From: Dysidea avara
Taxonomy: Eukaryota; Porifera; Demospongiae; Dictyoceratida; Dysideidae
Assembly: GCF_963678975.1 (NCBI RefSeq)
Contig: NC_089281.1
Location: 4,489,277 to 4,553,276 of the forward strand
Reading direction: 5' to 3'
Length of the DNA: 64,000 bases
Every line of letters starts with the position of its first letter. The first letter of the stretch is position 1. The translations under genes and the position numbers were made by a program. Positions 42,901 to 53,746 of this stretch are shown here, one piece after another. A model generated the notes under the pieces. It was not told the origin of the DNA. It was given only the letters and a program-made list of their open reading frames with translations, and did no database searches.

Positions 42901-45888
42901 AAACATAGTTGTACAGGTAAGTCCCATAAGAACCATGTGTAGCTACCTCTATAAGGACCACTCTCTAAGGATATGCAAAAGCACAACATTTATGTGCTTG
43001 TAACACTGGCAGCACATGGGCATTTAAATGGATAGTAACAGCCATACTAAAATTAGAAGGAGGTGTTCAAGGTACAGCAATGAACCCTGTGTTTTGAAAA
43101 TCTATCTATTACATATATATATGGCTGTACCATATACATATTTATTGTTTAAAATACTGCCAATTGTATGTACATTTAAACAACAACTTTGTGTTTCCTT
43201 GACTTCACTTATCCACGTGTTTGTGGCTGCAAGAAAGACCAGTGCTGTTGTAGCACAACGACATGACATGAGCAAGATGAGGTTATATAAACATTTTAAA
43301 TTTACCATCATCTTTGCTGTCATTGGTAAATACACACATAATACACATGTATGCAGTGTGACATATGTATTTAGGTATCTATAATGTATTATACCAAGAC
43401 TAAATTAACACATATGTTTCTACTAGCTGTTTCATTCATATTGTTATTTCACAGTTGGTATTATCTATGTGACATGGAGAACTGCGTTTGCAATTGCTTC
43501 TATAGACTGTATCAAAGTAAGCACATGTAGTGTGTTATAATGTGGTGTATACAAAATTTAAATCTGAGTGATTAGGAATACAATGTGCATAGTATAGATC
43601 ACAGCACTGAAACAAAGCTGTATTTGAAGTTATCCGTATTTTCAATTTCAGCAAAATCCTTTTAGTAAAATTTTGTATCTTCCATTGGGATCACACTGTA
43701 ATGTAGCTCAGAAGATGCCACTGTCAAAGCTAATCAAAGTATTTGCTATAGAAAATGATTGCCTGCAGGTTTAGAATATTTTGAAATTCCAGTTTTATTA
43801 GTTGCCCAATGATATTTTTCTGTACCTGAGTGATCATTTTAGTATTGTTGAAATAAGTTTTGCTAGAAAAACTTTTAACAAGAATTTTGTATATCAAACA
43901 GATAAAAATTGACATTTTGTACCTTAACAAGTAGTACTGTTGGTCCCATGTCTGGTTACAACATACTTAAACACAGCAATTACAAATAAGCAATCCGTAT
44001 CCACTATCTTCTAAATACACGTGTATGGACAATTTGGATTCAGTTTATTGTGATGAAATAATGATGAAGCTGTTGATATCTTATCTGCAAATCAACACCT
44101 TTACAGAAGACTAGAGGAAAAAGAAAGAGGGAAGATAAGTCCATATTGAGTGCGCTGTATGTCCCGCAGTATACATAGAGCACATTTTGGGCCCAAATAA
44201 TATTTAACTGTCAAAGGCAATTAGTCCATCAGGCAGTAAGTCATCAATCAATAGAAAATTGATTTACGTAGAAACTTCTACTTTCAGATAATTAGGCACG
44301 TTTGGGTTTGATTTTTGCTGCACTTAACCAATACTCAAAATTGTCATGGTGAATATTTCGTGCTGTTGATAGTTCCGATGGGAATGCATATACCTTTCCA
44401 GTCCCTATTGTTAAATGCTACCATACTTCATTCAAACTACTCTCTCATTTGTGGCATCTCTTATCCTGTTTAGAAGTGTCGTGTATGTAGTCTGATGGAA
44501 ATTAAACATTTATTCTTTAAAAACAAAATTACATATACAAGTGTGGAATGCCTACATATACAGACAGTACTGCCCAAGCGCAACGTCGCACTCGCTCGCA
44601 CATGCAACTTTGCTCGGGATTTTAAAAATCGCTAATTAAGGGGCGTGGCAACTGTTTTGCTCGTGAATGAAACAGCTGCCACGTTGTCTCACGAGCGAAG
44701 CAGTTGCCACGCATCTCAATTAGCAATTTTTTTAATCTCGAGCGAAGTTGTGTGTGCGAGTGAGTGCGATGTTACGCTTGGGCGGTACCGTATCATACAC
44801 ACATGTATATATGTACTATTCCATTTGTGTCAATTATTTATTAACAGGATCCTGAGGTGTTATGGCTGGGTGATGTGTGGAGGGAGATACTGTTCTCAGT
44901 AGTGTTAGCAATCTTAATGATACTGTGTCGACCTAAAGATGAACATGGAGGGTATGTACCTCTATGTTGTATTTCTACTATGTACTATTTTTATAGCAAA
45001 CAGCTTGTATGTACTAAAAGATGCTAACAATAATACTTTGTAGTTCCAGTTTCCTTTTGTGCTTATGCAGATTCAACGAAATAGTTTATCATTATGAAGA
45101 TGAACCAGAACAAGGAGCAAATAAAAATTTTGGTAAGCAATTTATACCGTCTACACAGTAGTTAGTAAGTGAATTGTCATTTTTGACCTAAAGCCAATAG
45201 TGACTGAAATATACGTGATTTTCATGACGTCATGTCATACCCCGTGATGTACCCCTTAGAGACATACACAGGTGAATTTTGGTAGGCAGTAGACCATAGC
45301 TTAAGCCTCCAGTATTGTCAGATAGTATTGTGAGAATTGATCATGGTCAATTTATCCTTCTCACAAAATTATAAACTACAATACTTAAGGATGTTCACAT
45401 CTTGTGTTTCATGCATGTGTCATGTGCAGTTGTATGCACATATTTTATAAGCATTTTGTATTCCCTCTCAGATACCATTGTAATGCGCCAACTTCCAAAA
45501 GAAACTGCCGATACTGAGAAATTCAAAGAAGTAAAAATTATGTCGCATGTTTGTAGTATATGTGTTTCATTATTTGCTCTTCTTTACCACATTTTCTGTT
45601 CTACACAATTTTTGCTTGCCAGATGACTCCAATTTTTTTAACGTTTCAGAATTATGTACTGCAAAATTGATATTTATGTGATTTATTTGTATATGTATGA
45701 ATGTGTATGTACATCCTGGGGGTACATATATGCAGTTACATCATTAGGCATACAACCTAACAAGTTATCACATACCCCTGCTAAAGTATATACATTAATA
45801 GATAGTTTGCGTATATGTATGCATGACCCATGTACTATAATATTGTTATTTTCATTTGTTATAGACCCCTGAAGAGAACATTTGTTGA
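30133..45888 (+). CDS. TMEM87: TMEM87-like Golgi seven-transmembrane (GOST family) protein, about 21 exons
   Basis: Exons: 30133-30285, 30346-30400, 30589-30689 (or 30697), 32753-32820, 33036-33097, 33519-33608, 36295-36360, 36687-36786, 37017-37100, 37672-37733, 38501-38593, 38942-39032, 40638-40743, 41082-41175, 42340-42411, 43217-43325, 43455-43516, 44848-44951, 45071-45132, 45472-45530 and 45865-45888. Together they give ~574 codons, near vertebrate TMEM87A/B. Residues 1-26 form a signal peptide. The lumenal part follows, with glycosylation sites (NIT, NCS, NLT). Then come LSLVDYPSLIFYGVITAVYI (first helix), LENLLFFTEY, ISAVAKSLVRVLLVFISLGY, TFLDGITR, KMRLYKHF and ILFSVVLAILMILCRP, in the family's order, then an acidic cytoplasmic tail. 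TMEM87 proteins reside in Golgi/endosomal membranes and are linked to retrograde transport; that is family knowledge. Phases agree except between the third and fourth exons: the third must use a downstream donor (gtatag, 30698) or a small exon is missed. The intron at 42412-43216 looks U12-type. Confidence 0.87.
31060..32140. mobile_element. Composite dispersed repeat in a TMEM87 intron
   Basis: It starts with a foldback (CTACACCAGCAAATATACTA ... CTAGTATATCTGCAGGTGTA), followed by AAATTCCTAATTTTTCC. A middle part shares AGCTATGTTCAGCCTG with 41730. The right part runs CATAGCCTTAGCCGTTATCG to CTACCATACTGTATGATG. A second full-length copy is at 41480-42250; reverse-orientation copies are listed separately. 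Open frames inside (31405-31936) are not recognisable. Confidence 0.6.
33813..34866. mobile_element. Palindrome-rich element in a TMEM87 intron
   Basis: 33813-33935 is a hairpin: TTATACAACGGGCACGAGTG with CACGAGTGTACGTTGTATAA, nested GCTCTGCCTG/CAGGCAGAGC, and a GGGCCGTTAGGCCC core. TATGTACCACTC at 33934 and GAGTGGTACATA at 34859 form a pair of inverted ends. Near the right end, 34680-34830 holds several GCATTATAACTTATAATGC palindromes in tandem. The right end resembles that of 14000-14582. Confidence 0.55.
36859..36948. repeat. (TGCG)n microsatellite
   Basis: About 22 GTGC units in a TMEM87 intron; a repeating Cys-Val-Arg-Ala frame through it is an artefact. Confidence 0.95.
37410..37634. 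mobile_element. pogo/Tigger-like MITE
   Basis: Ends CAGTGGAACTTCAGGTAAT and GAGTAACTGAGGTCCCACTG, flanked by TA on both sides, ~225 bp. It lies in the intron just upstream of the exon at 37672. Another partial copy starts at about 35457 (CAGTGGAACCTCTCTTATAC). Confidence 0.8.
39100..39990. mobile_element. Dispersed repeat copy (ATCATACAGTACGATAGTAC end)
   Basis: It starts with the conserved end, then GTAGGGACCACAAAGGAGTA, CATGGCCCACAAAATAATAC and GACTGACTGACTAACTGACT. Then come ACAAGCATAACTCGATAACG and an internal duplication: two ~130-bp units around AATGGATACTTCACTTTT at 39690-39790 and 39840-39930. It is in a TMEM87 intron. Confidence 0.6.
40010..40226. mobile_element. Long foldback MITE
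   Basis: Two ~95-bp arms are nearly perfectly complementary. The left begins GTAGGGACCAAAGCAAATCG and the right ends CGATGTGCTATGGTCCCTAC; both contain AAAAAGTACTGAAACAAGTT. A short loop separates GTTATATCC and GGATATAAC. Confidence 0.8.
41480..42260. mobile_element. Second copy of the composite dispersed repeat
   Basis: Matches 31150-32140 in the same order (GGATTAACTGTCCACTAGTA, AGCTATGTTCAGCCTG, CCAATACTGCCAAGGCACCA, CTACCATACTGTATGATG) with substantial divergence. It lies in the intron before the exon at 42340. Confidence 0.6.
42412..43216 (+). other. Candidate U12-type AT-AC intron of the TMEM87-like gene
   Basis: No usable GT donor follows ...DLTVLYW before an in-frame TAG. The sequence there is TGG|ATATCCTTATAC, an exact U12 5' splice site (ATATCCTT). 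At the other end TTCCTTGAC matches the U12 branch site, and 13-14 nt later CTTATCCAC|GTGTTT ends in AC. Splicing these (phase 0) gives YWVFVAARKTSAVVAQRHDM followed by SKMRLYKHF, which aligns without gaps to the corresponding stretch of vertebrate TMEM87 as I recall it. A hAT-like MITE (42457-42823) sits 45 nt inside the intron. Confidence 0.8.
42457..42823. mobile_element. hAT-like MITE (TAGGGC(C/T)GTG family), copy 1
   Basis: Left end TAGGGCCGTGTGATAATG, right end ATTATCACACAGCTGTA. Interior motifs ATCATGATAA/TTATCACGATAA recur on both arms. The flanks (ATGTATGT/ATGTACGA) are a decayed candidate 8-bp duplication. Same family as 53495-53746 and 61998-62249. Confidence 0.75.
44570..44785. mobile_element. 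Full-length foldback MITE with TA target site (mariner-like)
   Basis: The ends CTGCCCAAGCGCAACGTCGC and GCGATGTTACGCTTGGGCGG are inverted repeats flanked by TA. The arms run nearly the whole 216 bp, through GCTCGCACATGCAACTT, GCTAATTAAGGGGCGTGGCA and the core TGTCTCACGAGCG. The open frame at 44645 is internal to it. The duplicated copy at about 59404-59588 lacks the left arm's end. Confidence 0.8.
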
Positions 45889-46659
45889 TACTTCAGTTCA
45901 AGCAATGCCATAAAGTCACAGGAACTTGTAACCAAGAACAATTTTCAAATTTGCTGTTAAACAGTATAATGAGATTACATGATCAACTGGTGGATCTCTC
46001 ATACTGCACAGAGCACACTTGAAATGATGAATATATATATAATGATACAATTAAACCCAACAGTGCTTTCAGAATGTGACCCGAAATGCTTCCTATAAAT
46101 TATGTTTTTTTAAATTTATTTCTGTTGGCTGACTAACTTACCAATGCCTTCAGACAAGCATAACTCAACAACAGCTATAGCTAGAGGACCTTTTCGTATT
46201 GTTCTTCATTAGTAGTGGTGTGTAGGAGGCTGAACATAATGTAGCTGAAATGAAGTGTAATGGCAACTTGCACACGTTCAGACACAAAATTAATTTTATG
46301 ATACATGTATATGTCTAATGCCATTCTTTCTTTTGATGTGGTATGCCGGGTTCACCAGTTATAATTATGCTAACAAACAAGTATAAGCCGAATCCCATTA
46401 TTTGTTATGTACTACATGTACATTTTCTAGGAAATTTGATACACTTGAATAGTCTCACTACTATACTCATTATAGAAATATGTGTACAAGTAATTATTGT
46501 CTGCATGGTGCAAATAGATCAAGTCATGTTGTGTACATCATATCTGTTGTAGAGCTTTATACAAGTAGGCTAGCTCTACACAATACAATGCACTCTTAAA
46601 TGTAATGAACTATACATTATCATATGTATATAGTGACTGATGAACTGTTAGTTATTATA
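44619..46659. repeat. Segmental duplication block A (TMEM87 3' end)
   Basis: Matches 59404-61430 at roughly 95% or more by eye, through the last four TMEM87 exons, their introns and 3' flank. Confidence 0.9.
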
Positions 46660-47079
46660 ATAACAACAATTCAGGTGAATTTGGTGCCAAGACCAAGCGG
46701 CACAAAATTCACCTGAATTGTCGTTATTAAAATTTAACCATTAACCTACCATCACAGCCATTTCTTGGCCGCCATCTTGGATTTCACATCTTTTTTCACC
46801 ATGGCCTTTTTGGGGGCCGCACCTTTTTTTATAGCTTGGCTGTTTTTGATTAGATATCACTTCTTTTTGTATTTGTATACATCAAAGCCGGCCTATGGCT
46901 GGCTTTGGGGCTTTTTTAACCCATGTGTTTTTTTCTTTACTACAGGAAGAAGAAAAGAACTTAAAGAAGAATTTTAGTACTTCAATTATTTTTGATTTTA
47001 TTAATAATTATACAAATTATATACATATATTTATTACATGCCCATTATTCCCCACAGGATATTTTTTTTGCAGCTGATC

Positions 47080-50000
47080 TCTCTACTGGGTGACTTGAAA
47101 TGTAGCTGAACTATATACGGGATGGTTTCTTTGTAGCTGAACTCTCTACAAGGTAACCTCTTCTAGCTGGTCTCTCTACAGGGTATTTTGTTTCTAGCTG
47201 AACTCTCTACAGGTGATTTGTTTGCAGCTAAACTCTCTACATGGTGGTGTCTTTGTAGCCGAACTCTCTACATGATGGTTTCTTTGTAGCTGAACTCTCT
47301 ATAAGGTGACTTCGTCTAGCTGAACTCTCTACAGGGTGATGTTTTTGTAGCTGAACTCTCTGCAGGGTGATTTGTTTGCAGCTGAACTCTCTACATGATG
47401 GTTTCTTTGTAGTTGAACTCTCTACAAGGTGACTTCGTCCAGCTGATCTCTCTACGGGGTGATTTGTTTCTAGCTGAACTCTCTACAGGTGATTTGTTTG
47501 CAGCTAAACTCTCTACATGGTGGTTTCTTTGTAGCTGAACTCCCTACATGATGGTTTCTTTGTAGCTGAACTCTCTACAAGGTAACTTCTTCTCTACAGG
47601 GTGATTTGTTGTAGTTGAATTCTCTACAAGGTGGTTTGTATGAGGCTGAACTCTCTACATGGCGGTTTCTTTGTAGCTGAATTCTCTACAGAGTGATTTG
47701 TTTGCAGCTGAACTCTCTACATGATGGTTTCTTTGTAACTGAACACTCTACAAGGTGACTTCTTCTAGCTGATCTTTCTACAGGGTGAATTGTTGTAGCT
47801 GAACTATCTACAAGGTAACTTCTTCTAGCTGATCTCTATACAGGGTAATTTGTTTGTAGTTGAATTCTGTACAGGTGGTTTCTTTGTAGCTGAACTCTGT
47901 ACATGATGGTTTCTTTGTAGCTAAACTCTTTACAAGGTGACTTCTTCTAGCTGAACTCTCTACGGGGTAAATTCTTTGTAGCTGAACTCTCTATATGATG
48001 GTTTCTTTGTAACTGAATTCTCTACAAGGTAACTTCTTCTAGCTGATCTTTCTACTGGGTGATTTGTTTGCAGCTGAACTCTCTACATGGTGGTTTCTTT
48101 GTTGCTGAACTCTCTACAAGGTGAATTCTTCTACCTGATCTCTCTACAGGGTGATTTGTTTGTAACTGAACTCTGTACAAGTGCGTTTTTGTGGGTGATC
48201 TCACCTAAGGTTGATTTGTTTGTAGCTGAACTCACTAGAGGGTGATTTTGCTTGTAGCTGAACTCCTTGCATTGTATCTAGTTTCTAGCTGATCTCTCTA
48301 CAGGGTGATTTGTTTGTAGCTGATCTCTCTACAAGTTGATTTGTGTGTAGCTGATCTCTCTGCAGGTTGATTAATTTGCAGCCGATCTCTCTACAAGGTA
48401 ATTTGTTTGTAGCTGAACTGTCTATAAAGTGATTTATTTGTAGCTGATCTCTCTGCAGGTTGATTTGTTTTAGCTGAACTCTCTACAGGGTGATATACTT
48501 GTAGCTGAACTCCTTACATTGTGTCTAGTTTCTAGCTGATCTCTCTACAGGGTGATTTGTTTGTAGCTGATCTCTCTACAAGTTGATTTGTGTGTAGCTG
48601 ATCTTTCAACTGGTTGATTTGTTTGTAGCCGATCTCTCTACAGGGTAATTTGTTTGTAGCTGAACTCTGTACAAGGTGCTTTTTTGTGGGTGATCTCACT
48701 GCAGGTTGATTTGTTTGTAGCTGAACTTACTAAAGGGTGATTTGCTTGTAGCTGAACTCCTTACATTGTGTCCAGTTTCTAGCTGATCTCTCTACAGAGT
48801 GATTTGTTTGTAGCTGAACTCTCTACATGGTGGTTTCTTTGTTGCTGAACTCTCTACAGGGTGTTTTGCTTGTAGCTGAACTCTCTGCAGGGTGATTTGT
48901 TTCTAGCTTATCTCTCTACAGGTTGATTTGTGTGTAACTGATCTCTCTACAAGCTGATTTGTTTGTAGCTGAATTCTCTGCAAAGTGTTTTGTTTGTAGC
49001 TGACCTCTCTTCAGGGTGATTGTTTATAGTTGATCTCTCTACAGGGTGATTTTTTTGTAGCTGACCTCTCTTCAGGGTGATTTGTTTCTAGCTGATCTCT
49101 CTACAGGCTGATTTTTTGTAGCTGACCTCTCTTCAGGGTGATTTGTTTCTAGCTGATTGCTCTGCAGGTTGATTTGCTTGTAGATGAACTCTCTACAGGG
49201 TAACTTGCTTGTAGCTGAACTCCTTACTTTGTGTCTAGTTTGTAGCTGATCTCTCTACAGGGTGATTTGTTTGTAGCTGATCTCTATACAAGTTGATTGT
49301 GTGTAGCTGATCTCTCTGCAGGGTGATTTGTTTGTAGCCGATCTCTCTACAAGGTAATTAATTTTGTTTGTAGCTGAACTATCTATAAGGTGATTTGTAT
49401 GTAGCTAATCTCTCTGCAGATTGATTTGTTTTAGCTGAACTCTGATTTGTTTTTAGCTTATCTCTGTACAGGTTGATTTGTGTGTAACTGATCTCTCTAC
49501 AAGCTGATTTGTTTGTAGCTGATCACTCTGCAGGTTGATTTGTTTCTAGATGATCTCTCTACAGGTTGATTTGTTTGTTGCTGATCGCTCTAAAGGTTGA
49601 TTTGTTTGTAGCTGAACTCTCTGCAAAATGTTTTGTTTGTAGTTGATCTCTCTACAAGGTGATTTTTTGTAGCTGACCTCTCTTCAGGGTGATTTGTTTC
49701 TAGCTGATATCTCTACAGGGTGATTTTTTGTAGCTGACCTCTCTTCAGGGTGATTTGTTTCTAGCTAATCGCTCTATATACAGGTTGGTTTGTTTGTAGC
49801 TGAACTCTCTACACGGTGATTTGCTTGTGGCTGAACTCCTTACATTGTGTCTAGTTTCTAGCTGATCTCTCTACAGGGTGATTTGTTTGTAGCTAAAATC
49901 TTTACAAGGTGATTTGCTTGTAGCTGAACTCCTTACATTATGTCTAGTTTCTAGCTGATCTCTCTACAGGGTGATTTGTTTGTAGCTGATCTCTCTACAA

Positions 50001-52110
50001 GTTGAATTGTGTGTAGCTGATCTCTCTGCAGGTTGATTTGTTTGTAGCCGATCTCTCTACAAGGTAATTTATTTGTAGCTGAACTATCTAAAAGGTGATT
50101 GTTTGTAGCTAATCTCTCTGCAGGTTGATTTGTTTTAGCTGAACTCTCTACAGGGTGATTTATTTGTAGCTGAACTCCTTACATTGTGTGTAGTTTGTAG
50201 CTGATCTCTCTACAGGGTGATTTGTTTGTAATTGATCTCTCTACAAGTTGATTTGTGTGTAGCTGATCTCTCTGCAGGTTGATTTGTTTGTAGCCTATCT
50301 CTCTATAGGGTAATTTGTTTGTAGCTGAACTCTCTATAAGGTAATTTGTTTGTAGTTGATCTCTCTGCAGGTTGATTTGTTTTAGCTGAACTCTCTACAG
50401 GCTGATTTGTTTGTAGCCGATCTCTCTACAGGGTAATTTGTTTGTAGCTGAACTCTCTACAAGTTGATTTGTGTGTAGCTGATCTCTCTGCAGGTTGATT
50501 TGTTTGTAGCCGATCTCTCTACAGGGCAATTTGTTTGTAGCTGATCTCTCTACAGGGTGATTTATTTGTAGCTGACCTCTCTTCAGGGTGATTTGTTTCT
50601 AGCTGATCTCTCTACAGGGTGATTTTTTGTAGCTGACCTCTCTTCAGGGTGATGTGTTTCTAGCTGATTGCTCTGCAGGTTGATTTGCTTGTAGATGAAC
50701 TCTCTACAGGGTAACTTGCTTGTAGCTGAACTCCTTACTTTGTGTCTAGTTTGTAGCTGATCTCTCTACAGGGTGATTTGTTTGTAGCTGAACTCCTTAC
50801 ATTGTGTGTAGTTTCTAGCTGATCTCTCTACAGGGTGATTTGTTTGTAGCCGGTCTCTGTACAAGGTAATTTGTTTGTAGCTGAACTATCTATAAGGTGA
50901 TTTGTATGTAGCTAATCTCTCTGCAGATTGATTTGTTTTAGCTGAACTCTGATTTGTTTTTAGCTTATCTCTGTACAGGTTGATTTGTGTGTAACTGATC
51001 TCTCTACAAGCTGATTTGTTTGTAGCTGATCACTCTGCAGGTTGATTTGTTTCTAGATGATCTCTCTACAGGTTGATTTGTTTGTTGCTGATCGCTCTAA
51101 AGGTTGATTTGTTTGTAGCTGAACTCTCTGCAAAATGTTTTGTTTGTAGTTGATCTCTCTACAAGGTGATTTTTTGTAGCTGACCTCTCTTCAGGGTGAT
51201 TTGTTTCTAGCTGATATCTCTACAGGGTGATTTTTGTAGCTGACCTCTCTTCAGGGTGATTTGTTTCTAGCTGATCGCTCTACAGGTTGTTTTGTTTGTA
51301 GCTGAACTCTCTACACGGTGATTTGCTTGTAGCTGAACTCCTTACATTGTGTCTAGTTTCTAGCTGATCTCTCTACAGGGTGATTTGTTTGTAGCTGATC
51401 TCTCTACAAGTTGAATTGTGTGTAGCTGATCTCTCTGCAGGTTGATTTGTTTGTAGCCGATCTCTCTACAAGGTAATTTATTTGTAGCTGAACTGTCTAA
51501 AAGGTGATTTATTTGTAGCTGATCTCTCTGCAGGTTGATTTGTTTTAGCTGAACTCTCTACAGTGTGATTTATTTGTACTGAACTCCTTACATTGTGTCT
51601 AGTTTCTAGCTGATGTCTCTACAGGGTGATTTTTTGTAGCTGAACTCTCTTCAGGGTGATTTGTTTCTAGCTGATCTCTCTACAGGTAGGTTTGTGTTGA
51701 TTTGTTCATTGCTGATCGCTCTAAAGGTTGATTTGTTGCAGTTGAACACCCTGCAAAGTGTTTTGTTTGTATATAGCTGATCACTCTAAAGGGTAATTTG
51801 TTTGTAGCTGAACTCTCTCCACAGTGACTTGTGTGTAGCTGAATTCTGTGTAACTGAATTCTCTAGAGAGTGACTTAATTGTAGCTGAATTCTCTACACA
51901 GTGCATGACTTGTTTATAGCTGAACTTTCTTCAGTGTGACTTGTAATGTTCTGAATCTCTATACAGATATATTTGCTTAACTCTCCTCATGGTGACTGTC
52001 TTCTTGCTGAACTGTCTATAAGATTAACGTTTTGCAGCTGAACTCCCTACAGAATAACTTGTGATGTAATAAAATTCTATAATGGAGTAAATAAATTAGC
52101 CGAATGCTCT
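47080..52110. repeat. Minisatellite array, ~31-bp unit, on the order of 160 copies
   Basis: The unit is approximately GTAGCTGAACTCTCTACAGG followed by GTGATTTGTTT, repeated head to tail for ~5 kb. GAACTC alternates with GATCTC, and spacer variants include GGTGGTTTCTTT, CTTACATTGTGTCTAG and CTTCAGGGTGATT. Variant types are clustered: TGGTTTCTTT units dominate the left third and GTTGATTTG units the centre. No open frame crosses it. Confidence 0.95.
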
Positions 52111-52139
52111 ATTAGGGTGACTGTTCTATTAGAGTATCT

Positions 52140-52925
52140 CGATCTCGCATTTGTTACACGGAGTTGGCTTTCGAATCATAACTCAGTGGTTTGCAATCCG
52201 ATTCTTCTGTACTACTGCAAGGACTTTCTATGAAGATTATTCCAGCTATACACCGATTTTCAGCTCATTGCTCTAAGCGGTTTGCCTAGTAGGCGTGAAA
52301 ACTAATACTTTTTTATTCATAAAAATCGATCGCGTAATTGTGACACAGGTTGGGTTTTGTGTCATATCTCCGTGGTCTTTATCTCGATTCCTTTCAAACC
52401 ACCAAAAGGCACTCCTACGATGGTTACTCCATCTACATAGCAATTTTCAACTCATTCCATGAAGCGGTTTACCCTGTAGGCGTGACAACAAATCGATCTT
52501 GTTTTACGCGAATAAGCGGTCATAACTCCTGAACCATTCATCGGATTTGTACCAAATTTGATGCTAGGATTTGCCTTTGGACTCCCTTTCTGTGTACCAA
52601 ATTTCAAGGCGATCGGAGTACGCGTTTGCTTGTTATAGCAATTTTTGCAAGTGTGCGAAAAGACGAAGAAGAAGAAGAAAAAAAAACGAAGAAAAAAAAC
52701 GAAACTTTGGCAGCTCGTATCTCGGAAATGGCTGGAGCGATTTCCTTCAAATTTGGAATGTAGACTCCCTTGGCTGGCGGGCAACTGTGTAGCAAATTTG
52801 GTTCCAATCAGATAAGTGATCACCGAGATACAAAGGTGTGAAAATGACGTTTTCGTTCTTCCTGTCAATATACTCACGGGTGTGGCGCGCCGGCTTCTTG
52901 GGCCGCACGACACACTACCGTGTGT
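52140..52925. repeat. Right arm of the insertion: about four degenerate ~180-bp monomers
   Basis: Related lines recur: CATAACTCAGTGGT, CATATCTCCGTGGT, CATAACTCCTGAACC and CGTATCTCGGAAATGG each start a unit. They are followed by a GATT-C-TTC-AA segment, an ACTCC stretch and, in the first two, CAACTCATT(C/G)...AAGCGGTTT. A purine tract (GAAGAAGAAG, then A-runs) lies at 52662-52702. The 153-codon minus frame (52452-52913) crosses this low-complexity tract and is probably not a gene. Confidence 0.6.
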
Positions 52926-53494
52926 CTTGATACATGGGCAGTGTTATCATATGGGCAGTAGGGATCATGAAGGTTTGCACTTTCCTGCCATGAAATGTCA
53001 ATCAACGACTAGCATCACCTTTCCTTCACAACAATTTGATAGTATTGGTTAGGTGTTGTAAGCGAGCCTGAACTGAAGTTTTTAAACATTATTTTCCTTT
53101 TAGCTGAATTGACTAATTGTAACTCACTGTTACCTCTGGCCAAGCATAACTTGACTATAATGCACAGGTTTGGTTTCTTCTTGTGCTGTTTGACATTGCT
53201 TAGGCTCAAAATGTGCCTTTTCATTTACCTCTGTACAGCTACAATGAACTTACCTGTGTTCCATTTCTTTCTCCATGCACTACCATGTAGGTGTTGTTAT
53301 AGGTAGCATGTCAGTTTTCTTGTGGTGGTTATCACAATTAAATATATATTGTGGATTGATTGCAGAGGTACTTTCTTGTACTGTTTTGCACTGTGTGTCA
53401 AGCAGAACGTAGCTGAAGAAACAAGCACTCAGTAAGTGACAGTTAAGTTGGAGTGCATGCTCTTTCAGATACACAATTAATTTATGATATGTTT

Positions 53495-53746
53495 TAGGGC
53501 TGTGTGACAATGAGAAAACCTAAATCTTGATAAGTTCTGATAACCAAAAAACCATTATTTTTATCACGATAAACAATATTCTCACAAGAGTACCCATCTG
53601 CCTACTTTTAATATACAATAATCTATGGATATAATTTTACTATTTGATAATAGAGAAACCATTATCATAATTAGCTTTATCATGATAATGACATAGGTAT
53701 CACGATAATAGATAATATTGCATTATTGGTATATCGCACAGCCGTA
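53495..53746. mobile_element. hAT-like MITE with 8-bp TSD, copy 2
   Basis: TAGGGCTGTGTGACAATG ... CGCACAGCCGTA is flanked by a perfect 8-bp duplication ATATGTTT (53487-53494 and 53747-53754). 252 bp, non-coding. Confidence 0.88.

Larger units (their letters stand above)
46660..52930. mobile_element. ~6.3-kb insertion with unique flanks and an internal satellite array
   Basis: In the paralogous copy, GTTAGTTATTATA (61418-61430) continues directly into CAGGGGCAGTGTTATCATA, whereas here the same two flanks are separated by this segment. TA flanks both sides. The left end has a hairpin: AACAATTCAGGTGAATTT with AAATTCACCTGAATTG (46663-46729). The right end has GACACACTACCGTGTGTC (52908-52925). 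46740-47080 contains GCCGGCCTATGGCTGGC; 47080-52110 is a tandem array; 52140-52925 is a set of degenerate ~180-bp repeats. No transposase was found. Confidence 0.7.

Noticed and set aside
44645-44902. 85-codon open frame
   Set aside because: Most of it lies in a foldback MITE and the rest is an out-of-frame reading of a TMEM87 exon.
47080-52110. Regular ~31-bp repeats as a possible CRISPR array
   Set aside because: Units run head to tail without unique spacers, vary gradually, lack cas genes and lie in a eukaryotic genome; it is a minisatellite.
52452-52913. 153-codon minus-strand open frame
   Set aside because: It crosses a purine/A-rich tract (poly-Phe), lies in degenerate repeats and resembles no protein.
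52908-52930. Helitron 3' end from the GACACACTACCGTGTGTC hairpin
   Set aside because: No CTRR terminus follows, no A/T target junction is seen, and no 5' TC end or Rep/helicase is present.
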